From Acidobacteriota bacterium (lineage in GTDB: Bacteria; Acidobacteriota; Blastocatellia; Chloracidobacteriales; Chloracidobacteriaceae), in the NCBI GenBank assembly GCA_016208495.1, contig JACQXX010000004.1, forward strand, positions 1 to 59,667: a stretch of DNA of 59,667 bases, written 5' to 3'. The notes beneath the pieces are model-generated. The model saw only the letters and a list, made by a program, of their open reading frames with translations. It did no database searches and had not been told where the DNA came from. Positions 8,352 through 17,084 of the stretch are shown piece by piece. Every line of letters starts with the position of its first letter. Within the stretch, counting starts at the first letter, position 1. The translations under genes were made by a program, and so were the position numbers.

Positions 8352-11300
8352 CTACAGACTGGTCCACTCGCCAGATTGAATAAATGAAGCCCAGTAAAAC
8401 GGGTGCTGTCGCCTTGGATTTTTGAGCAGCTTGAGTTGGACATTGCGCAGCGCCTGGGAGCGACCTTCACCCGCTTTGAGTCGGGTGTAATAGTCCACCA
8501 TCAACTCGCGTGTGCCTTGATCGGACACTGGCCAGAGGCTCATCATCTGGGCTTCGCTTCCAGCCAGAACCAGGGCGCGCCTGAGACCATACACACCGTC
8601 GCCGTTTTTCACGTCACCCAGACCGGTATCACATGCCGAAAGCACCACCAGTTTCGTCCCCCACAGATTGAGTTGGGCGGCTTCGAGGGCCGTCATCACG
8701 CCGTCATTGTCTTCTGTCCCGCCTTGATTGGCACCGGCGAAAAATAACATTGACCGGAGCAGGGGATTGGCTTGTCGTTCTTTTTCGAAATTGAAAGTGG
8801 CTTTTTCGATGTTTCGGTCCAGTTGATCAAACGAAGTCGTTTCCGACGTTTGAGGAGCATCTTCCAGAAAAGAGCCATGGGTCGCGATGTGGACCAACGC
8901 TGGCCGGTCAACCTGTTTGAAATCCTGTTCTGTCGCGTCAGTCCTCATTTTCAATCTGGCTTCGGGAAAGATGGCCTTGATCTGTTTGCCTTCAACCTGG
9001 GTGCCGATCAGTCGTGTCAATCGTCCAATGCGACGCCCCATTGTCTGAGGCCCGGCTCCGTCCTGATAATCCGGGTCGGCAATGATGAGAGGTGGTTGGT
9101 GGGGCTCAATGTTCACGGCTAATTTCAACAGGTCACGCCCACTTGTCAGGTAGGTCAACTCATAGTTTTCAATCAGAAATTTCCCATGCTCATCCATGAG
9201 GGCAGCAAATGGGATCAGGTTGAGCACCCCATCCGGCGAAATCAGCAGATGGTTGGCCTTTCCACTCAACGCCCGGACTGGTTTCATCACCAGCCGGTCC
9301 AATTCCTGGGCGATTGGCTTGATGTCCTGTGCCAGGTTTGTTTTGGGATTGCTCACCGCTTTGCGGAAGGCGCTGACCGCTTTTTCAATGTGTTTCGCAT
9401 CCCCAAGGTCAGCACATTGAATGCTCCCTTTGTGATCGAACACATACACACCCAACTGAGGTGATTTGGCTCTGGATAGGTAGGGTTGATAGAAGACAAA
9501 TTCAACCAAAGCGGCATCTGGAGGGATATTTTTTTGAACATTTTCCAAAGTGACAGGCGTGGTTTGAACTTTAAATTCTGCACTTCGGCGACTAATGATT
9601 TTTTCTAGCGCTTCCTTTTCATCACCCAGAGCTTTGAGGGAGGTGAGATGATCTTCCAACTTCTTTTGGCCAGGGCCTTTTAACGTCTGAACCGAGATTT
9701 GTCCGACCAAATTTGTGTACTCATCAAGCAGTTTTTGTGTTTCAGGGTCACTTTGGTTTCGCAACGTCGCTATCGCATTGGTCATGGCATCCAGTGCCCG
9801 CCCTTTGCGTTGCAAGATCAGGGTCATCGCAATTTCAAGCGCGGCTCTTTCACGTGGCGCTTGCTGAATATTTAAAGAAATGGTTCGGTCCTCAGCAATA
9901 ACAAACGATTTCATGTACTGCTGTTTTTGGCGCTCAGAACCAGAAACCAAATTGCGCTCAAGGTTATGCTCAGCCGCATCGGCTCCCCGTATTCGGTAGG
10001 CAATGGACCGGGCAATGTCACCTTTGCCCAGGTATAAATCAGCCAGGAGGTTCAGACTGGAGATCATTTCCGGGTGATCAGGGCCAAGCGCTTTTTCCCG
10101 GATGGCCAGTGCTCGCTGAAGGAGCGGCTCAGCCTCCGCAAAATCTCTTCTTGCCAACATCACCAAATTTGCCAGATTCGTCAGATCAAGCGCCGTAACC
10201 GGGTGGCTGGGGCCATTCACCTTCTCGTGGCTGGCCAGGGCTCGTCGGGAGAGGGGTTCTGCCCGGAGATAATCGCGTTTGAATTGGTAAAGCAGAGACA
10301 AATTACTCAGAGATTCGGCGACATTAGGATGGTTTGGCCCCAATACTTTTTCCCGGATGGCCAGGGCTCGCTGATAGAACATCTCAGCCTTGTCCCAGTC
10401 TTTTCGGTCAAAATAAGTTGTACCCAGGTTGTTTAAACCGAAGGCAACCATGGTGTGCTCATTGCCAAAGATCTTCTCCCAAATCGCCAGGGCTCGTTGG
10501 TACAGCGACTCAGCCTGTTGATCATCACCCATCAGGCTGTACAGTCCAGCCAGGTTGTTGAGGGCAACCGCAACATTCGTATTCTCCGGACCACCTGTTT
10601 GTTCCAGGATCGCCAGAGATCGTTGAAAGAGTGGTTCGGCTTTTACATAGTCGCCTTTGTTCTTATAGAACGACGCCAGATTGTTGAGGGCAAAGGCGAC
10701 CAGTTGGTGGTTCGGCCCCAAATTGTGCTCATTGATCGCCAACGCACGTTGATAGAGCGGTTCCGCTTTCGCATATTCGCCTTTGGCAAGATAGAGCGCT
10801 GCCAGATTGTTCAGCCCTGTGGCGATAGAACTGTGATTGGGGTCAAGCGATTTTTCCCAAATGGCATTGGTTCGAAGGCGCAGCGGTTCCGCTTTGGCGT
10901 ACTCACCTTTTTCCAGATAGAGCAGGGACAGATTGTTCAGGACATCCGCCGTCTTTAAATGCTCAGGGCCAAAGATTTTCTCCTGGATTGCAAGACATTG
11001 CAGGTACAGCTTTTCCGCCTGATCGTAATTGTTTTTCTTTTTGTAGAGCGCGCCCAACAGGTTCAGGCTGGTTGCGGTCAGAGGGTGTTCCAGCCCAAAC
11101 ATACTTTCACTTTTCGTTCTGGCCTGCTGGGCAAAGGTCAATGCCTGATCATATTTCCCGCTTCGATAGAGTTGTTCGCCTGTGGTAAGCAGTTTTTCAA
11201 TTTCCAGTTGAGCCCGGTCCTGCTCGGTCGCAGTTTTGATCGCTTCTGGCTTCAGTTCGTACTTGCCGGACGGTGCCGCTTTTTCCAAAGATTCAATTTC

Positions 11301-11651
11301 CAGGGTGTAACTCCCTGTCTGTTCTGCAATCCACGAGAGTGGTTCTTCGCCTTGGATTCCGTTGGGGTTGTCCACTTCCTGCACGGTTTTTCCATCTGGC
11401 CCAAGTAACCGCACCACCACGTCAATCCCGTTCTGGTTCACGACCAGTTTCAGGAGGTCATTGGCGCTGAGCTGGACTGAGAAACGGTGTTTTTCACCAC
11501 CTTTCAGTTCCCGTTCAACTGTCTTTCCAGCCTCCAGTGGGTCAATACTTTGTGCCAGGGTGACAATGACTGCAAAAGGGTTGACCACAAGCGCCAGCAC
11601 CAAAAACCAGCTTAAACCCAATGTTTTGTCCACTGTGTGGGGATGTGACAT
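8352..11651 (-). CDS. Secreted PPC-TPR-CHAT protease-like protein
   Basis: A 1099-residue protein. Order: signal peptide (about 1-34), a PPC-like beta domain (about 38-130), about nine 42-residue TPRs of the QRALAIREKVLGPNHP type (about 150-560), a helical linker, and a C-terminal CHAT domain (about 760-1099). The CHAT caspase-type dyad is visible as His in VHIATHG and Cys in VVLSACDTGLG. It is followed by SLWPVSDQGT and HPFYWASFIQSGEW, standard for the family. GGAGG five bases upstream supports the ATG at 11651. It is a tandem paralog of the next gene. The protease activity is inferred from the conserved dyad. Confidence 0.88.
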   Translation of the reverse strand: MSHPHTVDKTLGLSWFLVLALVVNPFAVIVTLAQSIDPLEAGKTVERELKGGEKHRFSVQLSANDLLKLVVNQNGIDVVVRLLGPDGKTVQEVDNPNGIQGEEPLSWIAEQTGSYTLEIESLEKAAPSGKYELKPEAIKTATEQDRAQLEIEKLLTTGEQLYRSGKYDQALTFAQQARTKSESMFGLEHPLTATSLNLLGALYKKKNNYDQAEKLYLQCLAIQEKIFGPEHLKTADVLNNLSLLYLEKGEYAKAEPLRLRTNAIWEKSLDPNHSSIATGLNNLAALYLAKGEYAKAEPLYQRALAINEHNLGPNHQLVAFALNNLASFYKNKGDYVKAEPLFQRSLAILEQTGGPENTNVAVALNNLAGLYSLMGDDQQAESLYQRALAIWEKIFGNEHTMVAFGLNNLGTTYFDRKDWDKAEMFYQRALAIREKVLGPNHPNVAESLSNLSLLYQFKRDYLRAEPLSRRALASHEKVNGPSHPVTALDLTNLANLVMLARRDFAEAEPLLQRALAIREKALGPDHPEMISSLNLLADLYLGKGDIARSIAYRIRGADAAEHNLERNLVSGSERQKQQYMKSFVIAEDRTISLNIQQAPRERAALEIAMTLILQRKGRALDAMTNAIATLRNQSDPETQKLLDEYTNLVGQISVQTLKGPGQKKLEDHLTSLKALGDEKEALEKIISRRSAEFKVQTTPVTLENVQKNIPPDAALVEFVFYQPYLSRAKSPQLGVYVFDHKGSIQCADLGDAKHIEKAVSAFRKAVSNPKTNLAQDIKPIAQELDRLVMKPVRALSGKANHLLISPDGVLNLIPFAALMDEHGKFLIENYELTYLTSGRDLLKLAVNIEPHQPPLIIADPDYQDGAGPQTMGRRIGRLTRLIGTQVEGKQIKAIFPEARLKMRTDATEQDFKQVDRPALVHIATHGSFLEDAPQTSETTSFDQLDRNIEKATFNFEKERQANPLLRSMLFFAGANQGGTEDNDGVMTALEAAQLNLWGTKLVVLSACDTGLGDVKNGDGVYGLRRALVLAGSEAQMMSLWPVSDQGTRELMVDYYTRLKAGEGRSQALRNVQLKLLKNPRRQHPFYWASFIQSGEWTSL

Positions 11652-11718
11652 AGTGACCTCCGGTGGTGGGTGAGAAAGGCAAAAAGGACAAAAGGACGAA
11701 AAGGACCAAAACTCGAAA

Positions 11719-11795
11719 ACCCTGAACCCTGAACCCTGAACCCTGAACCCTGAACCCTGAACCCTGAACCCTGAACCCTGAACCCTGAACCCTGA
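11719..11795. repeat. CCCTGAA heptamer tandem array
   Basis: About eleven head-to-tail copies of the 7-mer CCCTGAA lie between the two TPR-CHAT genes, just after the stop of the upstream one. In the transcript (minus strand) it reads TTCAGGG repeats. There is no coding signal. Confidence 0.9.
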
Positions 11796-11801
11796 TTCAG
11801 T

Positions 11802-14800
11802 TCACTTTTTCCCATCCAGATTGGTCCATTCGCCAGATTGAATAAATGAAGCCCAGTAAAACGGGTGCTGCCGCCTGGGGGTTTTCAACAGCTTGAGCTG
11901 TACATTGCGTAGCGCCTGAGAGCGACCTTCACCCGCTTTGAGCCGGGTGTAATAGTCCACCATCAGTTCGCGGGTGGCCTGATCGGACACCGGCCAGAGG
12001 CTCATCATCTGGGCTTCGCTTCCAGCCAGAACCAGGGCGCGTCTCAGGCCATAGACGCCATCACCGTTTTTCACGTCACCCAGGCCGGTATCACAGGCTG
12101 AGAGTACCACCAGTTTCGTCCCCCACAGATTGAGTTGGGCGGCTTCCAGGGCCGTCATTACGCCATCGTTGTTTTCGGTGCCGCCTTGATTGGCACCGGC
12201 GAAAAATAACATTGATCGGAGCAGGGGATTGGCGTGGCGTTCTTTTTCGAAATCAAAAGATGCCTTTCCAGTATTTCGGGCAAACTGATCTAAGGATGTT
12301 GTTTCTGAGGTTTGGGGAGCATCTTCCAGAAAATAGCCGTGGGTGGCAATGTGGACCAGGAGTGGTCGTTTGACCTGTTTCAGATCTTGTTCGGTTGCCT
12401 CAGCCCGCACCTTCAAAACCGCGGTTGGAAAGATGGCCTTGAGTTGTTCGCCTTCAACTCGGGTTCCGGCAAGTCGTGCTAGCCGACCAAGCTGGTGGCC
12501 CAGCATTTGTGGTCCGGTTCCATCCAGATAATCCGGGTCAGTGATCACCAGCGGCGGTTGCTGGCTTTCGTTTTTGACCGCCAGCCGCAGCACGTCACGC
12601 CCGCTGGTCAAATAGGTCAGCGTGTAGTTTTCGACCAGGAACTTTCCCTGTTCATCCATCAGGGCAGCAAAGGGAATCAAATTCAATACACCGTCAGGGG
12701 AAATCAGCAGGTGCCGGGTATTTCCGACCAACGCCCGGACTGGTTTCATCACCAGCCTGTCCAGCGCCTGGGCGGCTGGGGCAACGTCTTTGATCAGGTC
12801 TGTCCTGGGGGTGCTCACTGCCTTGCGAAGGGCTATCACCGCCTGTTCAATCGGGGTGGCTGGACCTAAATCCGCCCACCTGATCTCACCCGCACGGTCC
12901 AATGTGTAGATTGCCATCCGCAGTGTTCCAAATTGAAATGTTTTGGGGGTATAGGATTTGTAAGTGGTAAATTCAATCAGCATGCCATCAGCCGGAAGTT
13001 GTTTCTGAATGTTCTCCAGGGTAATTGGCGTCACCTGAGTTTTAAATTCAGTGCTTTTGGTGCTGATTTCGGCTTCCAGCCTGCCTTTTTGGTTTTCCAA
13101 TTCGTTGACGTAGGCCAGATGTCCTTCGGGTGTTTGTTTGTCAGGACCGCGCAACGTCAGCACCGAAATTTGACCGGCAAGACTGGCATACGTCTCCAGA
13201 AGTTGTTGAATCTCAGGTGTTTGCTGTTGCCGCAGGGTTTCAATAGCCTTCGTCATGGCATCCAGTGCCCGTCCTTTGCGACGCAACAGCACGGTCAAGG
13301 CTGCCTGTCTGGCCTCACGGGATTGGGGCGCCGACTGAAGATGCAGCGCCAGGGTCGCATCGGTGTAACTGCTTGTTTGTTTGAGATAGAGGATTTTCTG
13401 CTGTTCGGAACCTGCGACCAGGTTGCGCTTTAAATCCGATTCGCTGGCATCATTGGCTCGAATCTGAAATTGAATAGCTTGTGGCAGATTGCCTGCGGCG
13501 TGAAACATATTCGCCAAATTGTTGAAGTTGGCCGCGACCAGTGAGTGGTCAGGTCCAAATGATTTTTCATAGATGGCCAGGGCCCGCCGGTAAAGTAATT
13601 CGGCTTTCTGGTAATTCCCCAGGGAGTTGAAGAGATTCGCCAGATTGTTGAGATTGCTGGCCGTCGCTGGATGGTCAGCTCCCAACACTTTCTCCCGGAT
13701 CGTCAGGGCTCGCTGGTAGAGTGGTTCAGCGCGTTGATAGTCTCCTTTGGTCCAATACAAATTCGCCAGATCATTGAGTGTGTCAGCGACTTCCGGATGA
13801 TCAGGGCCCAGCGCTTTTTCACGGATCGCCAGCGCCCGCAGATAGAGTGGTTCCGCCCGTTGATAGTCTTCGCTGGCCCAGTAGAGGTTAGCCAGATTGT
13901 TGAGGCTGCCTGCCGTCTCCGGGTGTTCAGAGCCTAATACTTTCTCCCGAATGGCCAGCGCCCGCTGATGAAGCGGTTCGGCTCGTTGCAGATCGCCTTT
14001 GGTCGTGTAGAGGGTGGCTAAACTATGAAGACTGAACGCTGTATCCGGGTGGTCAGGCCCCAGGACTTTTTCCCGGATCGCCAGCGCCCGCTGCAGGTAG
14101 TGTTCCGTTTGCTGGTAGTTGCCCTGATCCCAGGAGAGTTTGCCCAGGTTGTTGAGGCACGTGGCGACCTTTGGATGGTTAGAGCCCAGTGATTTCTCAT
14201 AGATGGCCAGTGCCCGATGGTACAAAGGTTCGGCTCGCTGATAGTCCCCTTTTTCATTATAGAGAAGCGCTAAATTGGTAAGACTGTTGGCTACATCCAG
14301 GTGGTCAGCCCCCAGTGCTTTCTCCCGGATGGCCAGCCCTTCCTGGTACAGCGGCTCGGCTTTTTTGTAGTCACCTTTTTCCAGGTACAGATTAGCCAAT
14401 CCCGTGAGGCTGGTGGCGACACTTGGGTGGTCAGTGCCGAGTACTTTTTTCTTGATCGTCAGAGCCCGCAGATAGAGTGGTTCGGCTTTTTTGTAGTCCC
14501 CTGTGTTTTTGTAGAGGTTCCCTAAATTGTTGAGGGTGATAGACACATCCAGGTGCTCAGAGCCCAGTGACTTCTCCTGGATCGCCAGCGCCCGCTGGTA
14601 GTGTGAATCAGCTTTTTGAAAGTCACCTGTCGCCTGATAGACCAGGGCCAGATTATGGAGGCTGGTCGCAACATCTGGATGAGCTGGACCAAAACTTTTC
14701 TCCTGGATGGCCAGGGCTCGCTGATACAGGGTTTCAGCTTTCTGAAATTCGGCTTTGGCACGGTAGAAATTAGCCAGCGTGTTGAGACTGGTTGCCAGCA

Positions 14801-15143
14801 GCCTATGGTCGCGGCCAAAGATTTTTTCGCTCTGTTCCACCGCTTGCTGGGCCAGGACGATGCCTTGATCATATTTTCCGGCTCGATACAGTTTTTTTGC
14901 CTCCGCATCGAGTTTCTCAATCTCAGTCTGAGCCCTGTCCTGATCGGTAATCGGAGCAAGTTGTGCTGACATTGAGCCTGAAACTTCCGACTGGTTTTGA
15001 ACTGTTCCTTCTGAAGACTGAGCCCGCAAAGTTGTAAAGTCATCAGCCTGGGAATTGGGAAGGTGAGCGATGAAAAGCAGACCTGCGATGATGATCAGGG
15101 TCAAGCTGGAAGACGGTTGCACCCGAAACAGCAGGCATTTCAT
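11802..15143 (-). CDS. Secreted TPR-CHAT protease-like protein
   Basis: A 1113-residue paralog of the preceding gene. It has a signal peptide (about residues 1-34), no PPC domain, a longer TPR array of about twelve repeats with consensus AEPLYQRALAIREKVLGPDHP, and a C-terminal CHAT domain with His in VHIATHG and Cys in VVLSACDTG. The C-terminal 300 residues are almost identical to the first copy, while the N-terminal parts differ. ATG 15143 is chosen over 15200 because AAAGGA lies nine to ten bases upstream and the signal peptide then starts MKCLLFR. The two genes could be co-transcribed. Confidence 0.87.
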   Translation of the reverse strand: MKCLLFRVQPSSSLTLIIIAGLLFIAHLPNSQADDFTTLRAQSSEGTVQNQSEVSGSMSAQLAPITDQDRAQTEIEKLDAEAKKLYRAGKYDQGIVLAQQAVEQSEKIFGRDHRLLATSLNTLANFYRAKAEFQKAETLYQRALAIQEKSFGPAHPDVATSLHNLALVYQATGDFQKADSHYQRALAIQEKSLGSEHLDVSITLNNLGNLYKNTGDYKKAEPLYLRALTIKKKVLGTDHPSVATSLTGLANLYLEKGDYKKAEPLYQEGLAIREKALGADHLDVANSLTNLALLYNEKGDYQRAEPLYHRALAIYEKSLGSNHPKVATCLNNLGKLSWDQGNYQQTEHYLQRALAIREKVLGPDHPDTAFSLHSLATLYTTKGDLQRAEPLHQRALAIREKVLGSEHPETAGSLNNLANLYWASEDYQRAEPLYLRALAIREKALGPDHPEVADTLNDLANLYWTKGDYQRAEPLYQRALTIREKVLGADHPATASNLNNLANLFNSLGNYQKAELLYRRALAIYEKSFGPDHSLVAANFNNLANMFHAAGNLPQAIQFQIRANDASESDLKRNLVAGSEQQKILYLKQTSSYTDATLALHLQSAPQSREARQAALTVLLRRKGRALDAMTKAIETLRQQQTPEIQQLLETYASLAGQISVLTLRGPDKQTPEGHLAYVNELENQKGRLEAEISTKSTEFKTQVTPITLENIQKQLPADGMLIEFTTYKSYTPKTFQFGTLRMAIYTLDRAGEIRWADLGPATPIEQAVIALRKAVSTPRTDLIKDVAPAAQALDRLVMKPVRALVGNTRHLLISPDGVLNLIPFAALMDEQGKFLVENYTLTYLTSGRDVLRLAVKNESQQPPLVITDPDYLDGTGPQMLGHQLGRLARLAGTRVEGEQLKAIFPTAVLKVRAEATEQDLKQVKRPLLVHIATHGYFLEDAPQTSETTSLDQFARNTGKASFDFEKERHANPLLRSMLFFAGANQGGTENNDGVMTALEAAQLNLWGTKLVVLSACDTGLGDVKNGDGVYGLRRALVLAGSEAQMMSLWPVSDQATRELMVDYYTRLKAGEGRSQALRNVQLKLLKTPRRQHPFYWASFIQSGEWTNLDGKK

Positions 15144-15395
15144 GGGGTGGATTCCTTTCAATTTTAAATCAGGGCTGAAGTTATGCTGGATGAAAAGCAC
15201 CTTGAATTTGACAAATGGCAGGCATTATGGAGTTAGAAATGAAAGAATGACGGCTGATCGAGAGCAACTCTGAATGTCAGGGTTATGGTTGCCAAGTTTA
15301 TCATTCAAATTTTGACTGCGTAACAACAGATTTTGAATTGCTTCGTTGTGGAAAGGTCACTTGATTTTGACCACTCCCGCCCAGCAGAGCAATAA
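15144..15395. other. Upstream region of the TPR-CHAT pair, no gene seen
   Basis: About 250 bases without a convincing gene or repeat. It presumably carries the promoter for the minus-strand TPR-CHAT pair, but no good -35/-10 pair was found on that strand. Confidence 0.4.
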
Positions 15396-15444
15396 AAAGT
15401 AGCCGGTGGGCAGCCTGCTTTGAGGCACACCCACCGGCTACTTT
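15396..15444. repeat. Perfect 15-bp-stem palindrome (module B)
   Basis: Arms AAAGTAGCCGGTGGG (15396-15410) and CCCACCGGCTACTTT (15430-15444) are exact reverse complements around a 19-base loop. The same module occurs in the repeats near 27940 and 56800, so this is a member of a dispersed REP-like family and not a one-off terminator. Confidence 0.8.
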
Positions 15445-15566
15445 CCGGCGACCTCCGGACGAAAACCGACTTTTTCGGCAACGGAGGACGATACAGTTTC
15501 TCGGGGAATGGGAAGCTGTTCAGCGTTCAAGCCTTCGCTTACCTTTGTGTTCAGAAGTCTGAAAAA

Positions 15567-15648
15567 GTTCAGAGTATCGTCTTTAGACGAGAGGGTTCTT
15601 CTTCCGTCCCAGTCGTTACATCTCGCACCTGAAGGTATTACTCTGAAC
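15567..15648. repeat. Small palindromic element C, copy 1
   Basis: An 82-bp unit bounded by GTTCAGAGTA and TACTCTGAAC-type ends, with an inner hairpin TCGTCTTTAGACGA. A second full copy lies at 54731-54803 and a left-end-only copy at 28061-28087. Confidence 0.6.
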
Positions 15649-15735
15649 CGAAATCATTTTCTAAAATGCTCTATCAGCGTGAAATAGTGAATAGCGAAGG
15701 AGTGAAGGAGCAAAGGAGTGAAAATATAGGAGTTA

Positions 15736-16022
15736 GTACAAGTCCCCATAAATAGGGGATGGAAATTCGGTGATTCCGAATTGGCTTTCGCCCGGATGGG
15801 CGCCGGACAATAGCCGGTGGTTTGCCGCTTTGGGCACACCACCGGAGCGTCAGTCCGCAGTGGGTTGCGCCCGGATGGGCGCTGGAAGCTGGTTCGGGTC
15901 CCGGTTTTCGTGGAAGTTTCGGCTTCTGGCTCACGACTCCTGTTCCAGCGCCCATCCGGGCGAAAACCAATTTTTCTTTCATCGAGTGGTCAAATTTCAT
16001 CTCCCTTTTATGGGGACTTGTA
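15736..16022. repeat. Composite palindromic repeat, copy 1
   Basis: The outer inverted repeat is GTACAAGTCCCCATAAA (left) and the reverse of it ending GGGGACTTGTAC (right). Inside are three copies of CGCCCGGATGGGCGC-type palindromes and one AGCCGGTGG...CCACCGG stem. The same modules recur near 21911-22172, 27730-28005 and 56585-56855. There is no gene. The structure looks like a nested non-autonomous element or a REP cluster. Confidence 0.65.
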
Positions 16023-16028
16023 CTCAGT

Positions 16029-16574
16029 TCATTCGACATTCAGCCGCTGGCCGGTGATTCTCTCCTGACCCGAAGCCCCATCAATCGGAACTCCATCCGC
16101 ATCAAAAAACGCAAACGTCCCATTCCCGCTAAATGATTGACCATCAGCGCTTAAATCAATGGTGAATTTGACTTTTCCAGTGCTATTGAGCGTGCCGTTT
16201 GGGTTAACCGCAATAATCATAAACGAAAAGGCATATTTCGAGCCGCCCATTTTTTTCCAGACCCCATGCCCTGGGCCGGTATAGAATGGATCTTCCTCAG
16301 GTGGGGGTTGTAACTCGCCACCATCTGTTTGGACCAACGTCCCATCTTTGCCGAAAGTAAACAGCGCCGGAAGTGGTGGAAACGAGGGTGGTTCATCGGC
16401 TGATGAAAATGTTGCCATCCAGCTTCCCGTCAAGGTTTGTTTTCCCGCCGCCCTGGCCGAAGCCTGGGTTGGTGTCTGGTTGGGTTGATGGAGTGATCGG
16501 GCCTGCAAATCAGAGGTAAATCCGGAAACCAACCCCGCCAAAAGGAAAGTAATAATCAGTCTATTAAAAGTCAT
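16029..16574 (-). CDS. Secreted hypothetical protein
   Basis: A 181-residue protein with a clear signal peptide (MTFNRLIITFLLAGLVSG, cleavage probably before about residue 26). The mature part is beta-rich with a GSWMATFSS opening and a GNGTFAFFDADG tract, suggesting a lipocalin-like or calycin-type barrel. The ATG at 16574 is chosen over 16595 because GAAGGAG lies ten bases upstream. It directly follows the small gene at 16592 and is probably co-transcribed with it. The family is not recognised. Confidence 0.65.
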   Translation of the reverse strand: MTFNRLIITFLLAGLVSGFTSDLQARSLHQPNQTPTQASARAAGKQTLTGSWMATFSSADEPPSFPPLPALFTFGKDGTLVQTDGGELQPPPEEDPFYTGPGHGVWKKMGGSKYAFSFMIIAVNPNGTLNSTGKVKFTIDLSADGQSFSGNGTFAFFDADGVPIDGASGQERITGQRLNVE

Positions 16575-16591
16575 AACACGCTTTCTCCTTC

Positions 16592-16888
16592 TCATTGAGA
16601 TTTAGATGTAATGGATTTGAGTGTGGTGTCGGTTCCGTGGTACTGCAGCACCGAATTGAGGCAGATCAACCGTGCCCTATTAAACTGGCTCAGCGGGTGG
16701 AGATCACCCATTTGTGCAAGCTGGTTCAGCGTTTGATGGTCTACCCCAAGGATCAGCGCTGCCTGCTCAACATCAATCAAATCAACATATTCGTGGCATT
16801 CAGAACACCATTCCCCGTTCCGATTGGGTTCACGTCTGAGTGACACCGTCCGTTGAGTTTCAATGGTAATGGTGATTTTCTTTCTCAT
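16592..16888 (-). CDS. Small putative DNA-binding protein with CxxC
   Basis: A 98-residue protein with an N-terminal strand region (KKITITIETQRT), a CSEC pair, and then a helix-turn-helix-like segment, VEQAALILGVDHQTLNQLAQMGDLH, of the MerR/excisionase style. An alternative GTG start at 16903 has its AAAGG too close to the codon, so ATG 16888 is preferred. Its end overlaps the longest frame of the next gene by four bases (ATGA), suggesting a two-gene operon. Metal binding is possible, but only one CxxC pair is visible. Confidence 0.5.
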   Translation of the reverse strand: MRKKITITIETQRTVSLRREPNRNGEWCSECHEYVDLIDVEQAALILGVDHQTLNQLAQMGDLHPLSQFNRARLICLNSVLQYHGTDTTLKSITSKSQ

Positions 16889-17026
16889 GGTACCTAATTT
16901 CACGCCTTTTGATTTCAGAAAGTCAGGCTTGCTGCTTTAGTTTTGGTGAAAAACCGACGCCAGCGACCATAAGGAAAAACTTGAAAATATGTCTTTCGCA
17001 AATTCGGAAAAAGGTATGAAATGCGC

Positions 17027-17059
17027 CTGGAAAGAGTTTGGAAAGAGTTCGGAAAAAAC
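17027..17059 (+). promoter_or_regulatory. Three 11-bp direct repeats (probable OmpR/PhoB-type operator)
   Basis: CTGGAAAGAGT, TTGGAAAGAGT and TCGGAAAAAAC follow one another with exactly 11-bp spacing and end 25 bases before the ATG at 17085. A related TTCGGAAAAAGG lies at about 17003-17014. Winged-helix proteins of the OmpR/PhoB class bind direct repeats of this spacing, and the next gene encodes one. Autoregulation is inferred. Confidence 0.5.
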
Positions 17060-17084
17060 CTGGAATAAGCTTGTCCGGTAATTT

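Noticed and set aside
8352-15143. TPR-CHAT as a CRISPR-associated craspase (Csx29)
   Set aside because: The proteins have signal peptides and no Cas7-11 or CRISPR array is nearby; they belong to the common secreted TPR-CHAT group.
15208-15235. TTGACA promoter at 15208 on the plus strand
   Set aside because: No -10 box at correct spacing and no plus-strand gene downstream.
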